Assembly (NCBI GenBank): GCA_022316685.1
Contig: JAKJHU010000037.1
Span: forward strand, 21,599,188 to 21,663,187
Origin: Progne subis subis
Lineage: Eukaryota > Chordata > Aves > Passeriformes > Hirundinidae
Reading direction: 5' to 3'
DNA length: 64,000 nucleotides
Shown here: positions 48,469-59,423 of the stretch, piece by piece
Layout of the letters: the number at the start of each line of letters is the position of its first letter
Position numbering within the stretch: position 1 is the stretch's first letter
Notes under the pieces: generated by a model
Database searches by the model: none
What the model was told of the DNA's origin: nothing
The model's input: the letters and a program-made list of their open reading frames with translations, nothing else
Position numbers and translations under genes: made by a program

Positions 48469-49506
48469 TTACCGGCAGTCGGTGCCCGAGCCGGGCTGCA
48501 GGAAGGAGGCTCCGGGCAGCTGCTTGAAGAAGTGCCGGAGGCTGGTCAAGTCCCGGGTGAGCTGCTCGATCTTCTTGTGCAGCTTCTCGTTCTCGGCCGA
48601 AAGCTCCAGCAGCTTCTGCTGCATCTCCTGGTTGCGCCGCTTCGCCTTGTCGCGGCTCTTGCGCACGGCGATGTTGTTGCGCTCCCGGCGCTGCCGGTAC
48701 TCGGGGCTAAACCTGTCCACGCACTTCTTTCCGCCGCGCTCCTTGCCCCCGGCGGCGGCGGCGGGCGGGGGGACGCCCTGCGCCGGCCCGGGCACGGCGG
48801 CGGCGGCGGCGGGGCCCGGCGAGCGGGTGCTGCAGCTGGAGGGGGAGCTGCTGCCCGGCGGCTCGGGGGACGTGGGCGGCGTGGGCTGCCCGCTCAGGTT
48901 CATGATGGTCTGGGCGCAGGTGGCGATTTGCGAGGGCAGCAGCGAGGAGGAGAGGTCGCTGTCGCTCCAGTCCGGCTCCTGCTTCAGAGCGCCGCGGGAG
49001 GAGAAGGAGGAGGAGGAGGAAGAGGAGGAGGAGGAGGAGGAGGCGGTGCGGGGCTCGGAGCCCAGCAGGGTGGTCATGGCAGCGCCGAGGTCCTTGGCAG
49101 GGTCGCGGCCGGCGCCGCCGCCCGGTGGCAAGTACTCGCCGTATTCCCCGCCCCGCTCGGGCTTGTGGTTGCTGTTGAAGAGGTCGGCGAAGAGCTCGTC
49201 GTTGCAGAGCTCCAGGTTGGGCACGGCGGACATGGAGTCAATGTAGGAGCTGAAGTCGATGGCGCTCTCGTCCTCGTACATGGCCGGGGCGGCGGCGCTC
49301 AGCTCCGCCAGGTTGGTGCCGCTGCCCCCCAGGCTGCCGCCCGCCTCCTCGCCGCTCATCCCGCAGCCGCCGCGGGCCCCCGGCTTGCAGGCGGGACCCG
49401 GCCCGCCGCCGCTGCCCACCTTGGCGTCGTAGAAGTTGGCGGGCTCCAGGCACCAGTTCTTATAACATGCCGGGGAGTCCAGGCTGTAGAGAGCGGCGGC
49501 GCTCAT
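48469..49506 (-). CDS. CEBPD: CCAAT/enhancer-binding protein delta (C/EBP-delta)
   Basis: Intronless 345-codon gene encoding a nuclear bZIP transcription factor induced in inflammation, stress and differentiation, which binds CCAAT-type elements as homo- or heterodimers. The start MSAAALYSLDSP parallels human MSAALFSLDGP. The conserved activation segment MYEDESAIDFSSYIDSM...LCNDELFADLFNSNHK spans about 76-115, and a sumoylation-type LKQE lies at 174-177. The basic region is about 271-292 (RRERNNIAVRKSRDKAKRRN) and zipper leucines fall at 302, 309, 316 and 323, with the family-typical DCR end. It is longer than the 269-residue human protein because of Gly-rich stretches, a 12-serine run (156-167) and alanine runs. 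The ATG at 49506 was chosen by homology; the frame stays open far upstream but has no AUG in the predicted leader. Confidence 0.97.
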   Translation of the reverse strand: MSAAALYSLDSPACYKNWCLEPANFYDAKVGSGGGPGPACKPGARGGCGMSGEEAGGSLGGSGTNLAELSAAAPAMYEDESAIDFSSYIDSMSAVPNLELCNDELFADLFNSNHKPERGGEYGEYLPPGGGAGRDPAKDLGAAMTTLLGSEPRTASSSSSSSSSSSSFSSRGALKQEPDWSDSDLSSSLLPSQIATCAQTIMNLSGQPTPPTSPEPPGSSSPSSCSTRSPGPAAAAAVPGPAQGVPPPAAAAGGKERGGKKCVDRFSPEYRQRRERNNIAVRKSRDKAKRRNQEMQQKLLELSAENEKLHKKIEQLTRDLTSLRHFFKQLPGASFLQPGSGTDCR

Positions 49507-49795
49507 CGGCGAGCGGGACGCGGCGCCGCACGGCCGCGGCGCGGGGGCTCCGGAGCGCGGGCACCAAACGCCGCTCCGCGACGGTCGCAGCTCCAGCCTC
49601 TGCGGCGGGCAGGTGGGAGCGGGGCCGCCGCTGCCGATGCCGCTGCTCACGCCGCTGCCGCCGCTACTGCTCGGTGACACCGGCGCTGCCGCTGTAGCCC
49701 CGCTGTCGCCTCCCCGAGGGGGCCGATCCGGGCTCGGGTCACGCCGTGAGCGGCGGTAGGAGGCGGGGATGGGACAAGGCGTCTCAGGACCTGGG
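49507..49795 (-). other. CEBPD: CEBPD 5' leader (predicted), in-frame and stop-free
   Basis: From the start expected about 25-30 bases below the TATA box down to the ATG, the leader is GC-rich. It has no upstream AUG in any frame (no CAT on the plus strand in this span) and no in-frame stop. A CUG at 49594-49596 has A at -3 and G at +4, in frame, 30 codons before the AUG. Confidence 0.6.
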
Positions 49796-49819
49796 AGTGA
49801 AACGCCCGCTCGGTCCCTT

Positions 49820-49826
49820 CTTATAC
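49820..49826 (-). promoter_or_regulatory. CEBPD: CEBPD TATA box
   Basis: The coding strand reads CGCCGTATAAGAAGGG, a TATAAG-type box in otherwise GC-rich sequence about 315 bases above the ATG. This places transcription start near 49790-49796. Confidence 0.75.
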
Positions 49827-49834
49827 GGCGCGGG

Positions 49835-49853
49835 CCCCGCCTCCTGCCCCAAT
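49835..49853 (-). promoter_or_regulatory. CEBPD: CEBPD GC box and inverted CCAAT
   Basis: Just upstream of the TATA box the coding strand carries GGAGGCGGGG (49835-49844), an Sp1-type GC box. Next is ATTGG (49849-49853), an inverted CCAAT/NF-Y-type motif. Spacing and order are typical of a compact inducible promoter. Binding is inferred. Confidence 0.6.
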
Positions 49854-49865
49854 GAGGAACGACTG

Positions 49866-49874
49866 TTCCCGGCA
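49866..49874. promoter_or_regulatory. CEBPD: Possible STAT-type site TTCCCGGCA
   Basis: Differs at one position from the palindrome TTCCCGGAA. It sits about 70-80 bases above the predicted start, next to the GC box. STAT3 acting with Sp1 is known to control mammalian CEBPD. The mismatch breaks one half-site, so this is tentative. Confidence 0.3.
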
Positions 49875-52800
49875 CCCCCGGGGACCCGGGGGCGGGAGCG
49901 GGTGGGGTGCGCGGCCGCGGAGGCCGGGCTGCCGCCGCAGCGAGCTGCCACCTCCCGGCGGAGGGTGGCCGCGGTCCGAGGTGCCCCCACCGCGGGCGCC
50001 GGACGGTGCGGGTGCCTTGCGGGCGCCTGCCGCTCTCCTCGCACCGTCCCGTCCCCGGGGAGCGCTGCCCCGAGGCCGCTACCGGCACCCCATTCCCCCG
50101 GCTGAGAGTTTTCCTTTTTCCACGAGGGCCAGCGGAAAATCTGGCTAAAAAAGCCGATTTTACCCCGCCGCCAGCACCACGCTGCATCCCCACACGCGGT
50201 TCCTCAGCGGCGCCTGGGATGGAGCGATACGGGGAAGATGCTGCCTGCCCCACGCGTGTCTCTGTGCATCACCCGAGCGCCCTCCGGAGGCTCGTCTCCC
50301 TCCGCTGGAGCACGGGCAGCTTCCCCCGAGGAGGATTTGGGAAGCTCTCTCCGGGGAGAGGGTGGCCACTTGGATTTCTTCTGGCAGGACACTCCTGTGG
50401 GAAAGGGGGTCTCTGAGGCATCTTGAGCTGCCTCGCGCTGTCTGCGTCAAGTAATGCCTCTTAAAACCTTACATTAATAATTATGCGTGTTGTCGACCCC
50501 TGGCCCCCTTGCATCCTACAAAGTACTACTATCCAACTGGCAAGTGTCAGGAAACTGAAAATACTTGCAGCTAAAAGTTTTCTAGTTACATAAGAATTTC
50601 TAAAACCCTGGCTTCGCCCCCAGCTGCTCCACTGACCGAATTACTAAAGAAACCCACAACAAAACGCCCTTAAATTTACCTTAAAAAATACGTATTTACT
50701 TATTTATTTATCTTCCAGGAGACCCTTCTATATTTAAGACAGGACTATCCAGGACGTCGACTTTCCAGCCCAGCGCCCAGCTGACGCTGCTGGCATGGAG
50801 CTGTACCCTGCGGAGCGCGGTGCCACTGTCCCCGAGGTGGCTTTCTGGGGACCGTGGGTACGTGCCGGTCATGCCGGGCCCGCTGCCCCTCTCCGGGCAG
50901 GGCTCCATCTGCCGCCACCGCAGCTGTTGCAGGACCGCAGCTGTTTATCACAGGAGTGTGTACTTTAACCTAAGTAGCTGGGAACAAGACTGGTACATGC
51001 TCTCCCTTTGGATGTAAACTCCTCGTGGGAAGGCTTGTGTGATCAGGGAAAGTGTGCGGTGCCTGGCAAGGTGGGGTTTTACATCCGGCAGGTAAGGTTT
51101 CGCTCGGAGAGTCTTTGCTTTTAACTCTAGCGCTGCCAGATGCATTATGTTTAAATAAACTCGATTTCCTTTCTCATCAAAGCATTAACCACTGAGCTTG
51201 ACAGTGACACGAGAAATGATTGCTTTCGTTTTTTCCACATTGTCAAAGAAGTAATACGCCCCAAGCTATTTTACATGTTCCTTTTTTTTGCCTTCAGTAT
51301 GACCCAGACCTTCTCTGGGGTCTATTCATGATGCACAACCCTGCACCGCCTGTCCCTGGCCTGGCTATCCAGTAGGGGAACGTGGCGCTCCTGGGCCCTT
51401 TTCCTCTGTATGAAGTGTAGAGGAGTGTGTGCATGAGGCATGGGAAGGTAGTTCAGAAGCGAGATGCAGTCCGATTCCTGCCGTCTCTCCCCTTGCTCTG
51501 CTGGAAGGGGTTAGATCTCACCCACTGTAGTCATAAAACCATGATTAGTCTTGGAAAGCACTCCTTTTAACTGTTTGCATGCAGGGCTGTGTTACACGGC
51601 CAGCTCACTGCAGTCCTTACCCCAAAGGTCAGCCAGCGCTGGCGTGCCACCGCGCCAGCCTGAACACGTCCATTTAATGCCCATCGTGTGTGCCTCCAAA
51701 AAAGACACCCAATTCCCAGCCAGGTCACCCTGACCCCCGCGGGGCAACTTGCCTCCTGGCGATTGCATTCCCAAAATCCCTCAGTAAAAGGTGCAGAACT
51801 GCTGTGCAAACCTCAATATAAGCCAGCCTGTGTCACATCTAAGCCCCACCATGGAGGGTGCAGCGTTGCCTACAGGGTCTCCAGGACCTGGAGGTGTGTT
51901 CAGAGCTCGTGGTTGGACCTGTCAATACCTGTCCCACGAACCCAGGCCCGCAGGAGCCACCCCCTGGAGGGTGAGTTGGTTGTGTTTGCTGCTGAGCCTG
52001 AGATGTGTGATTTCAGGAAAGTGTTTGAGGGGGTTCTCCCAAGTGCCAGGCAGGGTGTGGAGCCCTGGGGTGCTGCAACACCTGCAGCGAAGTATCCAGG
52101 AGCATGTGAGCAAGTGATACCTGGCACTTAGCAAAGCAGTGCACTGAAGGCAGGATGACATCCGTGCTCTGCTGTTTCCTGGGGTGGATTTGTCTGGCAT
52201 CTCAGCAGCTGAATCTGTTCCCATCTGCATAGGTGATTACATGAGCAGTGAAGAACAGACGAGCCCTTGATTTCCCTCGTCTGTCCTGCTGAGTACCTGA
52301 CCCACCGAGTCACAACTTGTCTCTGGGATCCAGTAATTTTAAACAGCAGTAAGAAGCAGGAGATCAGCTGAATTTCGGAACAAATTCTTAAAGCTTGCTT
52401 GAGGTTCAGGCTCCAAATCAAGGAAAGAAAGGACAAGAAACCTTTCTCTAAGCAGCAGAAAAAGGACAAAACTTTAACTTACTCTGGACTGCTGGCTGTC
52501 AATCTCAGAGAAACACCAGGATCCTGAGCTCTTCAGGGATGGCAGTTAAACCACACTAGTGATTTCTGAGTAGTTTTCCCTCATAAATGGAGGACAGGCC
52601 ACTCAGGGGAAGTAAGGAAACAGGGTAATGCCTCAGCATGTTCACCTCCAGCAACCCAGCCAGGCATGCAGGACTTTTTGGGACAGTGGGACTAGGAGCT
52701 TGGCGAGGCTGTGCTGGTCCTGGGGGGCATAAGGAGCCCTTCCCTGCTCTTGATATAATGGGCTTGAGACAGCACCAGCAGGACATCAGGTCCTGGGGGA

Positions 52801-53742
52801 TTCATGGATAAAGGATCAAGATGACAACGGGGGGGAAAAGACGGAGGACTGGTTTGCTGGGTTTCTCCTCCCTGCAAGAAGCAGCAGGATGCAAGTATCC
52901 TTTCATTCATCAGCTGGAAGCCAGCAATGGCACAAGGGGGCTGACAAAGGAATGGGACACATAAACGAGAGGTACAAGTTGTCTGGGGAGAGTCACAAAA
53001 CCTGCCTGCACGCTCCTAGGGAGGGACAGTACCTACCTGAGGTTGGTGTTGGCTCTCATCAGCCAGCACAGTGACTGCTGGACAGCCTCTCACTGCCTGC
53101 CTGTGCTACCTCCGCCAGGGCTCGTGCCTCTTCCTTGTCCTAAAGCACTGCCACAGTATTTTGTCATGGTATTTTTCTTGTCACTTATACTGTACTTGTA
53201 TGTCATCACACTGATCCTGCCTGTGGCCTCCCTACTCTTAGCAGCCAAAGAACTTGATGGTAGCTGAAAGGAATTTTCCTTTTAGCTCATTTTTACTTGA
53301 AGCTCTGTGTTTAGTCTCCCTGCAGGCATCTAAGCCCCGGCGGTGTCAGCCCGGGCTGGGTTTGTCCAGCTGCACCTGAGGCTGCTGAGTTGCTGAATAA
53401 GATCATCCAGGTTCCCAGGCTCCCAAAAGGCCAAGCCCTACTGCAGCAGCATGCCTCAGAACATGTACTCCTTGTTTTCTCACACTCTTTGGTGGAAACT
53501 CAAGAACTTTTTCCTGATACAGGTTTTTGCATGATTTTCCATTCATGTGATCGAATTGACAGCTACATCTTCTGTGTCAATCAAATGAAATCTTGTGTGA
53601 TATAATTTACTGTGTGTGTAATGGATGAGGAGTCAATGTTACCCTCTTCTATCCCATCAAAAAGATGAAGAAAAACCCCACCCTGTAAATAATGTGCAAA
53701 CTGCAACCAAAACTTCCGGTCCCTTATGGCCACTTCATGTTA
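49875..53742. other. CEBPD upstream intergenic DNA
   Basis: The first 550 bases belong to the CpG island. The rest (about 50450-53742) has intermediate GC content and many short overlapping frames, none with a recognisable domain or splice context. No tRNA, repeat family or exon could be supported. Confidence 0.6.
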
Positions 53743-54159
53743 TCAGAATGGTTTGGGCTAGAAGGGACCTCAAAGATCTTCTAGTTCCAACCCTCCTGCC
53801 ATGGGCTGGGACGACTTCCACTAGGTCATGTTGCTCAGAGCCCCATCCAACCTTGAACACTTGCAGGGATGCAGCATCCATGCCTTTTCTGTTCCTGTGT
53901 CTCATCACTTTCACAGTGAAAAATTTCCTCCTAAATATCTAGTATAAACCTTAACCACTTTCAGTTTAAAACCATTCCTCCTTGTCCTGTCACTACAGAC
54001 CTCGATAAAAAGTCCGTCTCCATCTTTCCTACAAGCTCCCTTTAGGTACTGAAAGGCCATGATAGGGTCTCCCCAGAACCTTCTCTTCCCAGGCTGAACA
54101 ACCTCTCAGCCTTCCTTCACTGGAGAGCTCCTTCAGCACTCTGATCATTTCTGTGGCCC
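53743..54159 (-). mobile_element. CR1-type LINE 3' fragment
   Basis: Plus-strand reading gives 'cagaatggtttgggctagaa', 'gggacctcaaagatcttcta', 'gttccaaccctcctgccatg', 'agagccccatccaaccttga' and 'ttctcttcccaggctgaaca', the textbook reverse complement of a CR1 3' end. It is better preserved than the copy at 1430. It is truncated before the reverse transcriptase region, so no protein is encoded. The left end lacks the octamer tail repeats. Confidence 0.92.
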
Positions 54160-56734
54160 AAAAACTTCCCAACCCTTCTGCAACAAGAAAATACCCCTCT
54201 AAACACTCTATTCCAGACACATCCTCGTTTGACATAAGGTGTGGTGGCTCTTTGGTAGTTTTGTTACAAGACCAGTGGCACCATTTGGTGCTGCGGGCGT
54301 CTGCCAGGGTGTGAGCTTTCTGTGTAGGTGCCATTTCTTACAGGCAGCTTAACTTCAAAATGAAATTTTGAAAGCCCATGTAATTTCCAAATGAGGCACA
54401 GTATTAATAAAGTGACTCGGCAGATCCTCAGCCTTGGGGATAAAAAAGCTTTAAAGCAGAGGTAATAAATCCTTATCCTTGATTTTGAAAAAGAAGAATT
54501 TTGGTGAGAGGTGTCTCTATGGATAGATGCTTACTTTTGGAAGCAGCTGGCCAAACCCATAAGTGTGCAACCAGAAGAGCTGTAGGAAATTCCTAGTTCC
54601 ATATCTGAATACGAGCCAAATTCATTGTTTTTGTGGAAAGCTCATAGGCTCCTTCCTGTGCCCAAATGTGTGCTGGTGCTGTATCGCCTCTCAGCCAGCA
54701 GAGACCTCAAGATAACATTTAAACTGGGGGGCAGTGGTGGGGACTAAGGGGGAAAATCCTGAGCACAAGAAGCAGCCTGCAGGAACCTCTCTATCAGCTG
54801 GGAAAGGAGAGCAGTAGGCGGCAGTTCCAGAGTCTTCCTCTGGATTCAGCAGTACTGTTATTCTTAGCTAGAGGGAGAAATTATAAGATTGGCAGGGATG
54901 GTAAGGATTAGTTTAAACACCACATCATTCTATACTCTAAGAAAAACCTAGTGAGAATATATGCTAATGTTTTACATAACATTTTAGATACAGCTAATGG
55001 ATTTCTAGATATAGTGCCCATCCTTCAAGTTATTTAATCTGAGAAGGAAATACTCTGCTGTACTTGTGAATACTTCCCAGGTTTTGCTTTGCGTCGTGAG
55101 ACTTGATACAGCCTCTGACTCTGATCTTCACATCATCTTAACTCTTTTCTGGGATCCAAATAATCCCACCCTGTAAAGCATCGACCCAGCCATGTGAGGT
55201 TTGCATTGTGTCAGTACTTTCCTTGCTGCCTCCCAGGCTGGCTCCAGCCTTTCCCTTTAGCTGCTGCACCTCAGTGAGAGCAGCAGGGCCTGGGGACAGC
55301 AGCTGCCATTTACATGTGGTGGGTTATTTCCAGGACCATTCAGCCTCGTGGTGAAAGCTCCCTAAAGAAAGTTAGGGAAAATCCACTCAGCTCTGCACAA
55401 GACGTCTCTCTGCGTTGAAGACCCAGCAGCCTCGTGCTTTGTGCCTCAGCTGACACATGACTAATAAGGGCTGACGTAGCTGAAGCTTCCCACTACTGAG
55501 CCTGTTCTAGGGCCAAAATGGAGCTTTTAACCATTGGAATTGTCATGAACACGTTCTCAGCCCGTGTCACGCTTGCCTGTCTCACAGGCTCTCCCCGCCA
55601 GCTTGAGTGCCGCTCGCCATGGACCTCGGGGAGCAGAGAGCACCGAGGGGATGACCAGCAGCCCCCTCCCCCAGGAAGGGCCAGGCTGCACTCCAACTCC
55701 CCTTCCCAAAGGCCAGGGAGGGAGGCCTGCTGTGCACAAACATCTGCTGTTGCTGAGGATATCACAAGTGCTACCAGAAGAGCCTCGTTAAAGTATAAAC
55801 CTAAACTTTGTCCTCTGCAGCGCAGGTCAAAGTACTCAATAACTATCTGAGGTATGTGCCAGAAGTGCCATTAAACACCTCGTACAGCCAGCCACTTAAT
55901 TTCTAAATGTCCCCTGCCTTTTCATGTTGCCTTTTTTATTGTGCTTTAAACTTTCTTATATTTGCAGAGTGACAGCATGGAAGCCAGGGTACCTCACCTG
56001 ACCAAGTTTTAGTCATAAGATCGAAGTCTTAATTGTTAGCAGAGATCAAAAGAACAAAACACCGTGACATCTTACTCAAGTGTATACAAAAACAGATTGC
56101 ATCCAATGCTTTTATTAAAAAAAACCCACCTTACCGTCCACTGTCATCTCTATAAATGGGTTAGTGTGGAAGCTTTTTGTGATTAAAGTGCCCTAAATTA
56201 ACTTTTGAAATGAAGTACACAGCTGAAAGTTTATTTTTATTTTTAAATGTTTCCTCTACAAAAATAAACCTGAACAATATTTTTAATTAATTAAAGTGAT
56301 TAAAATGTTTGGAATTTCTTGATTCGTAACACTATTGACACAAAGCATTGAGTATGTTTATTAAAAAGAAAGGTAACAAATAGTAATTGTTGCTGGAAAC
56401 TGTTTGAAACAGAAAAGCTCCCTCCCTGTTCTTTAGGCCTCAGCAACCTTCCTCATCGTGAGTTTTTCATGGAGTTGTATCCAGAAGGCAGATTTCTCTA
56501 CTCTCCAGCTGACATTCATTTGAGACTGGTGCCAGCAGCGGACGTGGCCCTCAGTGAGACCAGAACTGCCCCAATTACTGCAGAGGCAGGAGAGAAATCT
56601 TGGAGGCAGTGAAAGGGCAAAGATTATGTTTTATTACACCCTTTATGATAATTATTAAAAGCCTCAATGAAATCTATATCTTTACAGTAAATCTGGCTAA
56701 TGAGCAACAGTAGCGTTTGAGAGAATTCCTTCCC
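54160..56734. other. Intergenic DNA, CR1 to LTR
   Basis: No gene recognised. A GC-richer patch at about 55540-55760 has overlapping chance frames on both strands. AT-rich DNA follows from 55900 to 56400. Confidence 0.6.
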
Positions 56735-57223
56735 TTGCTGGGAGCTCAGCCCCAGAGAGCTGCTCCTCGATCCCCCCGAGAGAACTGGAAAGTGAGAAGG
56801 CTCCGGGGCTGAGATCAGGACAGGTAACAGGTTAAAGCAAAAGCTGCACACACAAGCAAAGCAGAACAAGGAATTCATTCACTACTTCCCATGGGCAGGC
56901 TGGTGGTCAGCCCCCCAGGAAAGCTGGGATAACAAATACCATCACTCTGAGCATCTGCCCCTCTTTGTCCCTCTTCCCCCAGCTCTACATGCTGAGCACG
57001 ACAGCCTGTGGTGAGTGAGAGCCCTTGGGTCAGCTGTCCTGCCTGTGCACCCCTGGACTCCTCACGCTGTGAGAGGCAGAAGAGGCCTTGTCTCTGTGCA
57101 AGCCCTGCTCAGCAATAATGAAACATCCCTGTGTTATCACCAGTTTCCAGCACAAATCCAAACCACAGCCCCATTCCAGCTGCTCTGAAGAAAACGAACT
57201 CAATCCCAACCAAAGCCAGCACA
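56735..57223. mobile_element. Solo LTR-like element, copy B (same family as copy A)
   Basis: Collinear with 5393-5943 over its length. Shared landmarks include 'gcaaaagctgcacacacaag', 'cccatgggcaggctggtggt', 'caggaaagctggg', 'gtgcaagccctgctcagcaa' and 'catccctgtgttatcacc', then 'ccagcacaaatccaaaccac'. It is more truncated at the left and diverged from copy A by substitutions and small indels. No internal viral genes are adjacent. Ends are approximate. Confidence 0.6.
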
Positions 57224-57911
57224 CCTGAGAACTGGCTGCTGGAGACGAAGAGTCACATCTGGCACAGCCTCCATAGTTTGGCATAAGCAAATTCCAAAGT
57301 GCAGTACACATTCCTGTGCTGTGCTGCAGTTATGGCAAGAACCTTACTGTGCTCAGCTCTGTGGGCAATGACTACTGGCGGGCCAAACTATAATTTGGAA
57401 ATAACACTGTGAGCGGTGCAGACTTCCAAAGGACAAAGATAACAGTGTATAACCTCTAATTGCTAAAAACAGTCTCTTCATTACTGTCTCATTATCCAGT
57501 AATGAAAAAGCTGTTCAGATACTTTAGGTGTTATCTGGAGCTAAGAGCTGTTTTCTGTTTAATTTCACCATGTGGTCCACTGATACTACTGATACGAAAA
57601 TCTTCAAGTTTTAGCTACAAATAATATGTGGCTGCAGATTGGTTTCAAGTTAACTATCATCAAGGTCTCTGCAAAAGAAAAGCACAGACTCACTACATCA
57701 CTATCCTCATGCCCACAAAGCTTGTGGGCTATGAATTTGTGCTTTCCACTGAGGGATCTCAGTGCTTTTCAAATAAATCTTTAAGCTCTACAACCTCTCC
57801 AGTTGTTTCTACATTGATTTTACACAAAGACAATAAAGCTGCTTTGTTACAGAACCACACACAAGAAAAATAATTAAAAAAAAAAAAAAAAAAAAAAGCA
57901 CAGTTTGTATA
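57224..57911. other. Intergenic DNA beyond PRKDC 3' end
   Basis: No gene seen. An A tract at 57876-57897 lies just past the PRKDC poly(A) region. Confidence 0.6.
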
Positions 57912-57929
57912 CCGCTTTAATACAAACAG

Positions 57930-57935
57930 TTTATT
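57930..57935 (-). terminator. PRKDC: PRKDC poly(A) signal AATAAA
   Basis: The plus strand TTTATT gives AATAAA on the coding strand about 140 bases after the stop, followed by GT-containing 'ctgtttgtatt'. This implies a short 3' UTR of roughly 160 bases. A second, more distal signal cannot be excluded. Confidence 0.7.
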
Positions 57936-58073
57936 TTCTCTATTGGTCAAGTTAACCAGTGATAAAAATAGTTAAGAGGTTTTTTTCCTTTTTGGCCTTA
58001 AACTTCTGATCGGGTTGCAGCTGTGTTTTAGGGTACAGGTCCCCTGGCAGACAGGGTTGTAGAAGGCAGTTCC
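57936..58073 (-). other. PRKDC: PRKDC 3' untranslated region
   Basis: Short AT-rich interval between the stop codon and the first poly(A) signal. No unusual structure was seen. Confidence 0.7.
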
Positions 58074-58278
58074 TCACATCCAGGGCTCCCATCCTTCCCA
58101 GACTCTGCCAAGAATATTGGGGTCTGTTGCTTGATCGATGAGGCATCTCACTTGGGTCTCCTCTGAAAGTCCATCCTCTGGCTCTTTGGCTCTGATATCG
58201 TGATGAGAGTTACCACGAGCCACAGCTGCAAAATCGTTATAAGCAGGCGACTTCTCATGGCCCAGGCGCAGCTCATCG
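58074..58278 (-). CDS. PRKDC: PRKDC last exon, FATC tail
   Basis: Its first base completes a cysteine, then 67 codons read [53 protein letters not shown] and [14 protein letters not shown], then TGA at 58074-58076. The acceptor is 'gttctcaatttcag'. The FATC domain at the extreme C terminus is needed for kinase activity in PIKK proteins, and its last residues WEGWEPWM are unchanged from human. Confidence 0.98.
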
Positions 58279-59283
58279 CTGAAATTGAGAACACGAAAAT
58301 AAGCTCTTACTAAAAGAAATAAGCAAAAAAATCTGAGATGGATTTTTAAATACAGAACAGCGCTTGAAAAATAAAGCTTGAATTGAGATCAAGATGTGGA
58401 GGCTGCTCAAGAGCTGTAGAAAGCTTGGCCAGTGAAGACTGGCGGTTTCATGGGTCCTTTAACTAGTGGGTATTTACCTTGTCAAAGGTCTCTAGCTGAA
58501 AGGATGCAGCAGTTCACATCCAAGCTGTTGATCTCTTTACCTGCTCTCCTGATTTGTGCCTCTAACAAGCATTTTGCTGCCTTTTCCAGTTCAGCCTTGA
58601 CCACAAAAGGGACTCCTCCCAAGTCCTGCACTTTTCAATATTTGTATGGTTTTAAAACAGGCTTGCTTTCTTTGCTTTTCTGTCTTTCCCCTGATTAATC
58701 CAAAATGACTTTTTAAGAGAGGATGGAAGGGATTAATTGTACTTTTAACTGAACTTAAAAGACATTCTGGCTTGAGCCAGACTTGACTATACTGACATAA
58801 ATAACCTGAGAATGCCACCAGATTTGAATCTGATGTTTCTCTTATGCAGCTTTCCTCCATGCCTCCTCTACAGCTGGTACATTTCAAGCAATTCCCCATC
58901 AGGAGCATATATTAATTTAAATATTATCCCTACCCTAAAAGCAGTGGAGACAAACATAAAGAACAGTAGGACAGAGGAGCATGAGATTAAGCAGCCTGAC
59001 AGGGAGGGGAGGCATGTGCTGCCAGGAGCAGTAAAACTGCTCAGAAGGCCTGAGCTGGAGCAGGAAAACTCACAGGGAGATATCTGGTGTTTTGGCTGGC
59101 AGGGTGATTCACAGAGCTTGTACGTGGACCAAAATGATTCTGACAGAAGGTTTGCTGAAATTTTGCCCTGTCTGTCTCTTCTCTTTTCCTAGCAGCCATT
59201 CTATCCAAAGGGAGGAAAATCTGACACAGGAGCTTTCCAAAGCCCTTAGCGGAGCAGTTAAAAGCAAAAGAAGAGCATCTTAC
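58279..59283 (-). other. PRKDC: PRKDC last intron, 1005 bp
   Basis: Phase-2 intron. The open frames at 58432-58698 and 58812-59192 on the opposite strand have no domain or splice support. Confidence 0.85.
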
Positions 59284-59423
59284 CAAGTGATGATTGCTGG
59301 ATTGGCACCTGTAAGCTTTCTTCTGACATAGCTGACCCTTTGCAAAGGGTACCAGTTTACTTCAGATGTGTTTATTTCCTTAATCCATGTGCCTCCTTTT
59401 TTCAACTGTCTTTGTTCAAAGTT
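59284..59423 (-). CDS. PRKDC: PRKDC penultimate exon (NFEQ...NWYP)
   Basis: Reads [38 protein letters not shown] and GANPAIIT with two bases carried. The acceptor is 'ttttctccttag' and the donor is TTG|GTAAGA. It corresponds to the human NFEQKMLKKGG...[20 protein letters not shown] segment linking the kinase core to FATC. No start codon is present because it is internal, so it is easily missed in a simple ORF search. Confidence 0.96.

Larger units (their letters stand above)
48260..50420. promoter_or_regulatory. CEBPD: CpG island covering CEBPD
   Basis: Very GC-rich, CpG-dense DNA spanning the whole coding region, the 5' leader and several hundred bases of upstream sequence, in sharp contrast to the AT-rich flanks. 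Long frames open on both strands throughout are a by-product of composition. Edges are estimates by eye. Confidence 0.85.

Noticed and set aside
48532..49677. 381-codon plus-strand frame antisense to CEBPD
   Set aside because: Shadow of the GC-rich CEBPD coding sequence; glycine/alanine-rich composition and no domain.
49507..50253. N-terminal 249-codon extension of CEBPD starting at an ATG at 50253
   Set aside because: It runs through the TATA box, GC box and CCAAT motif, so most of it should not be transcribed. Homology starts at the ATG at 49506.
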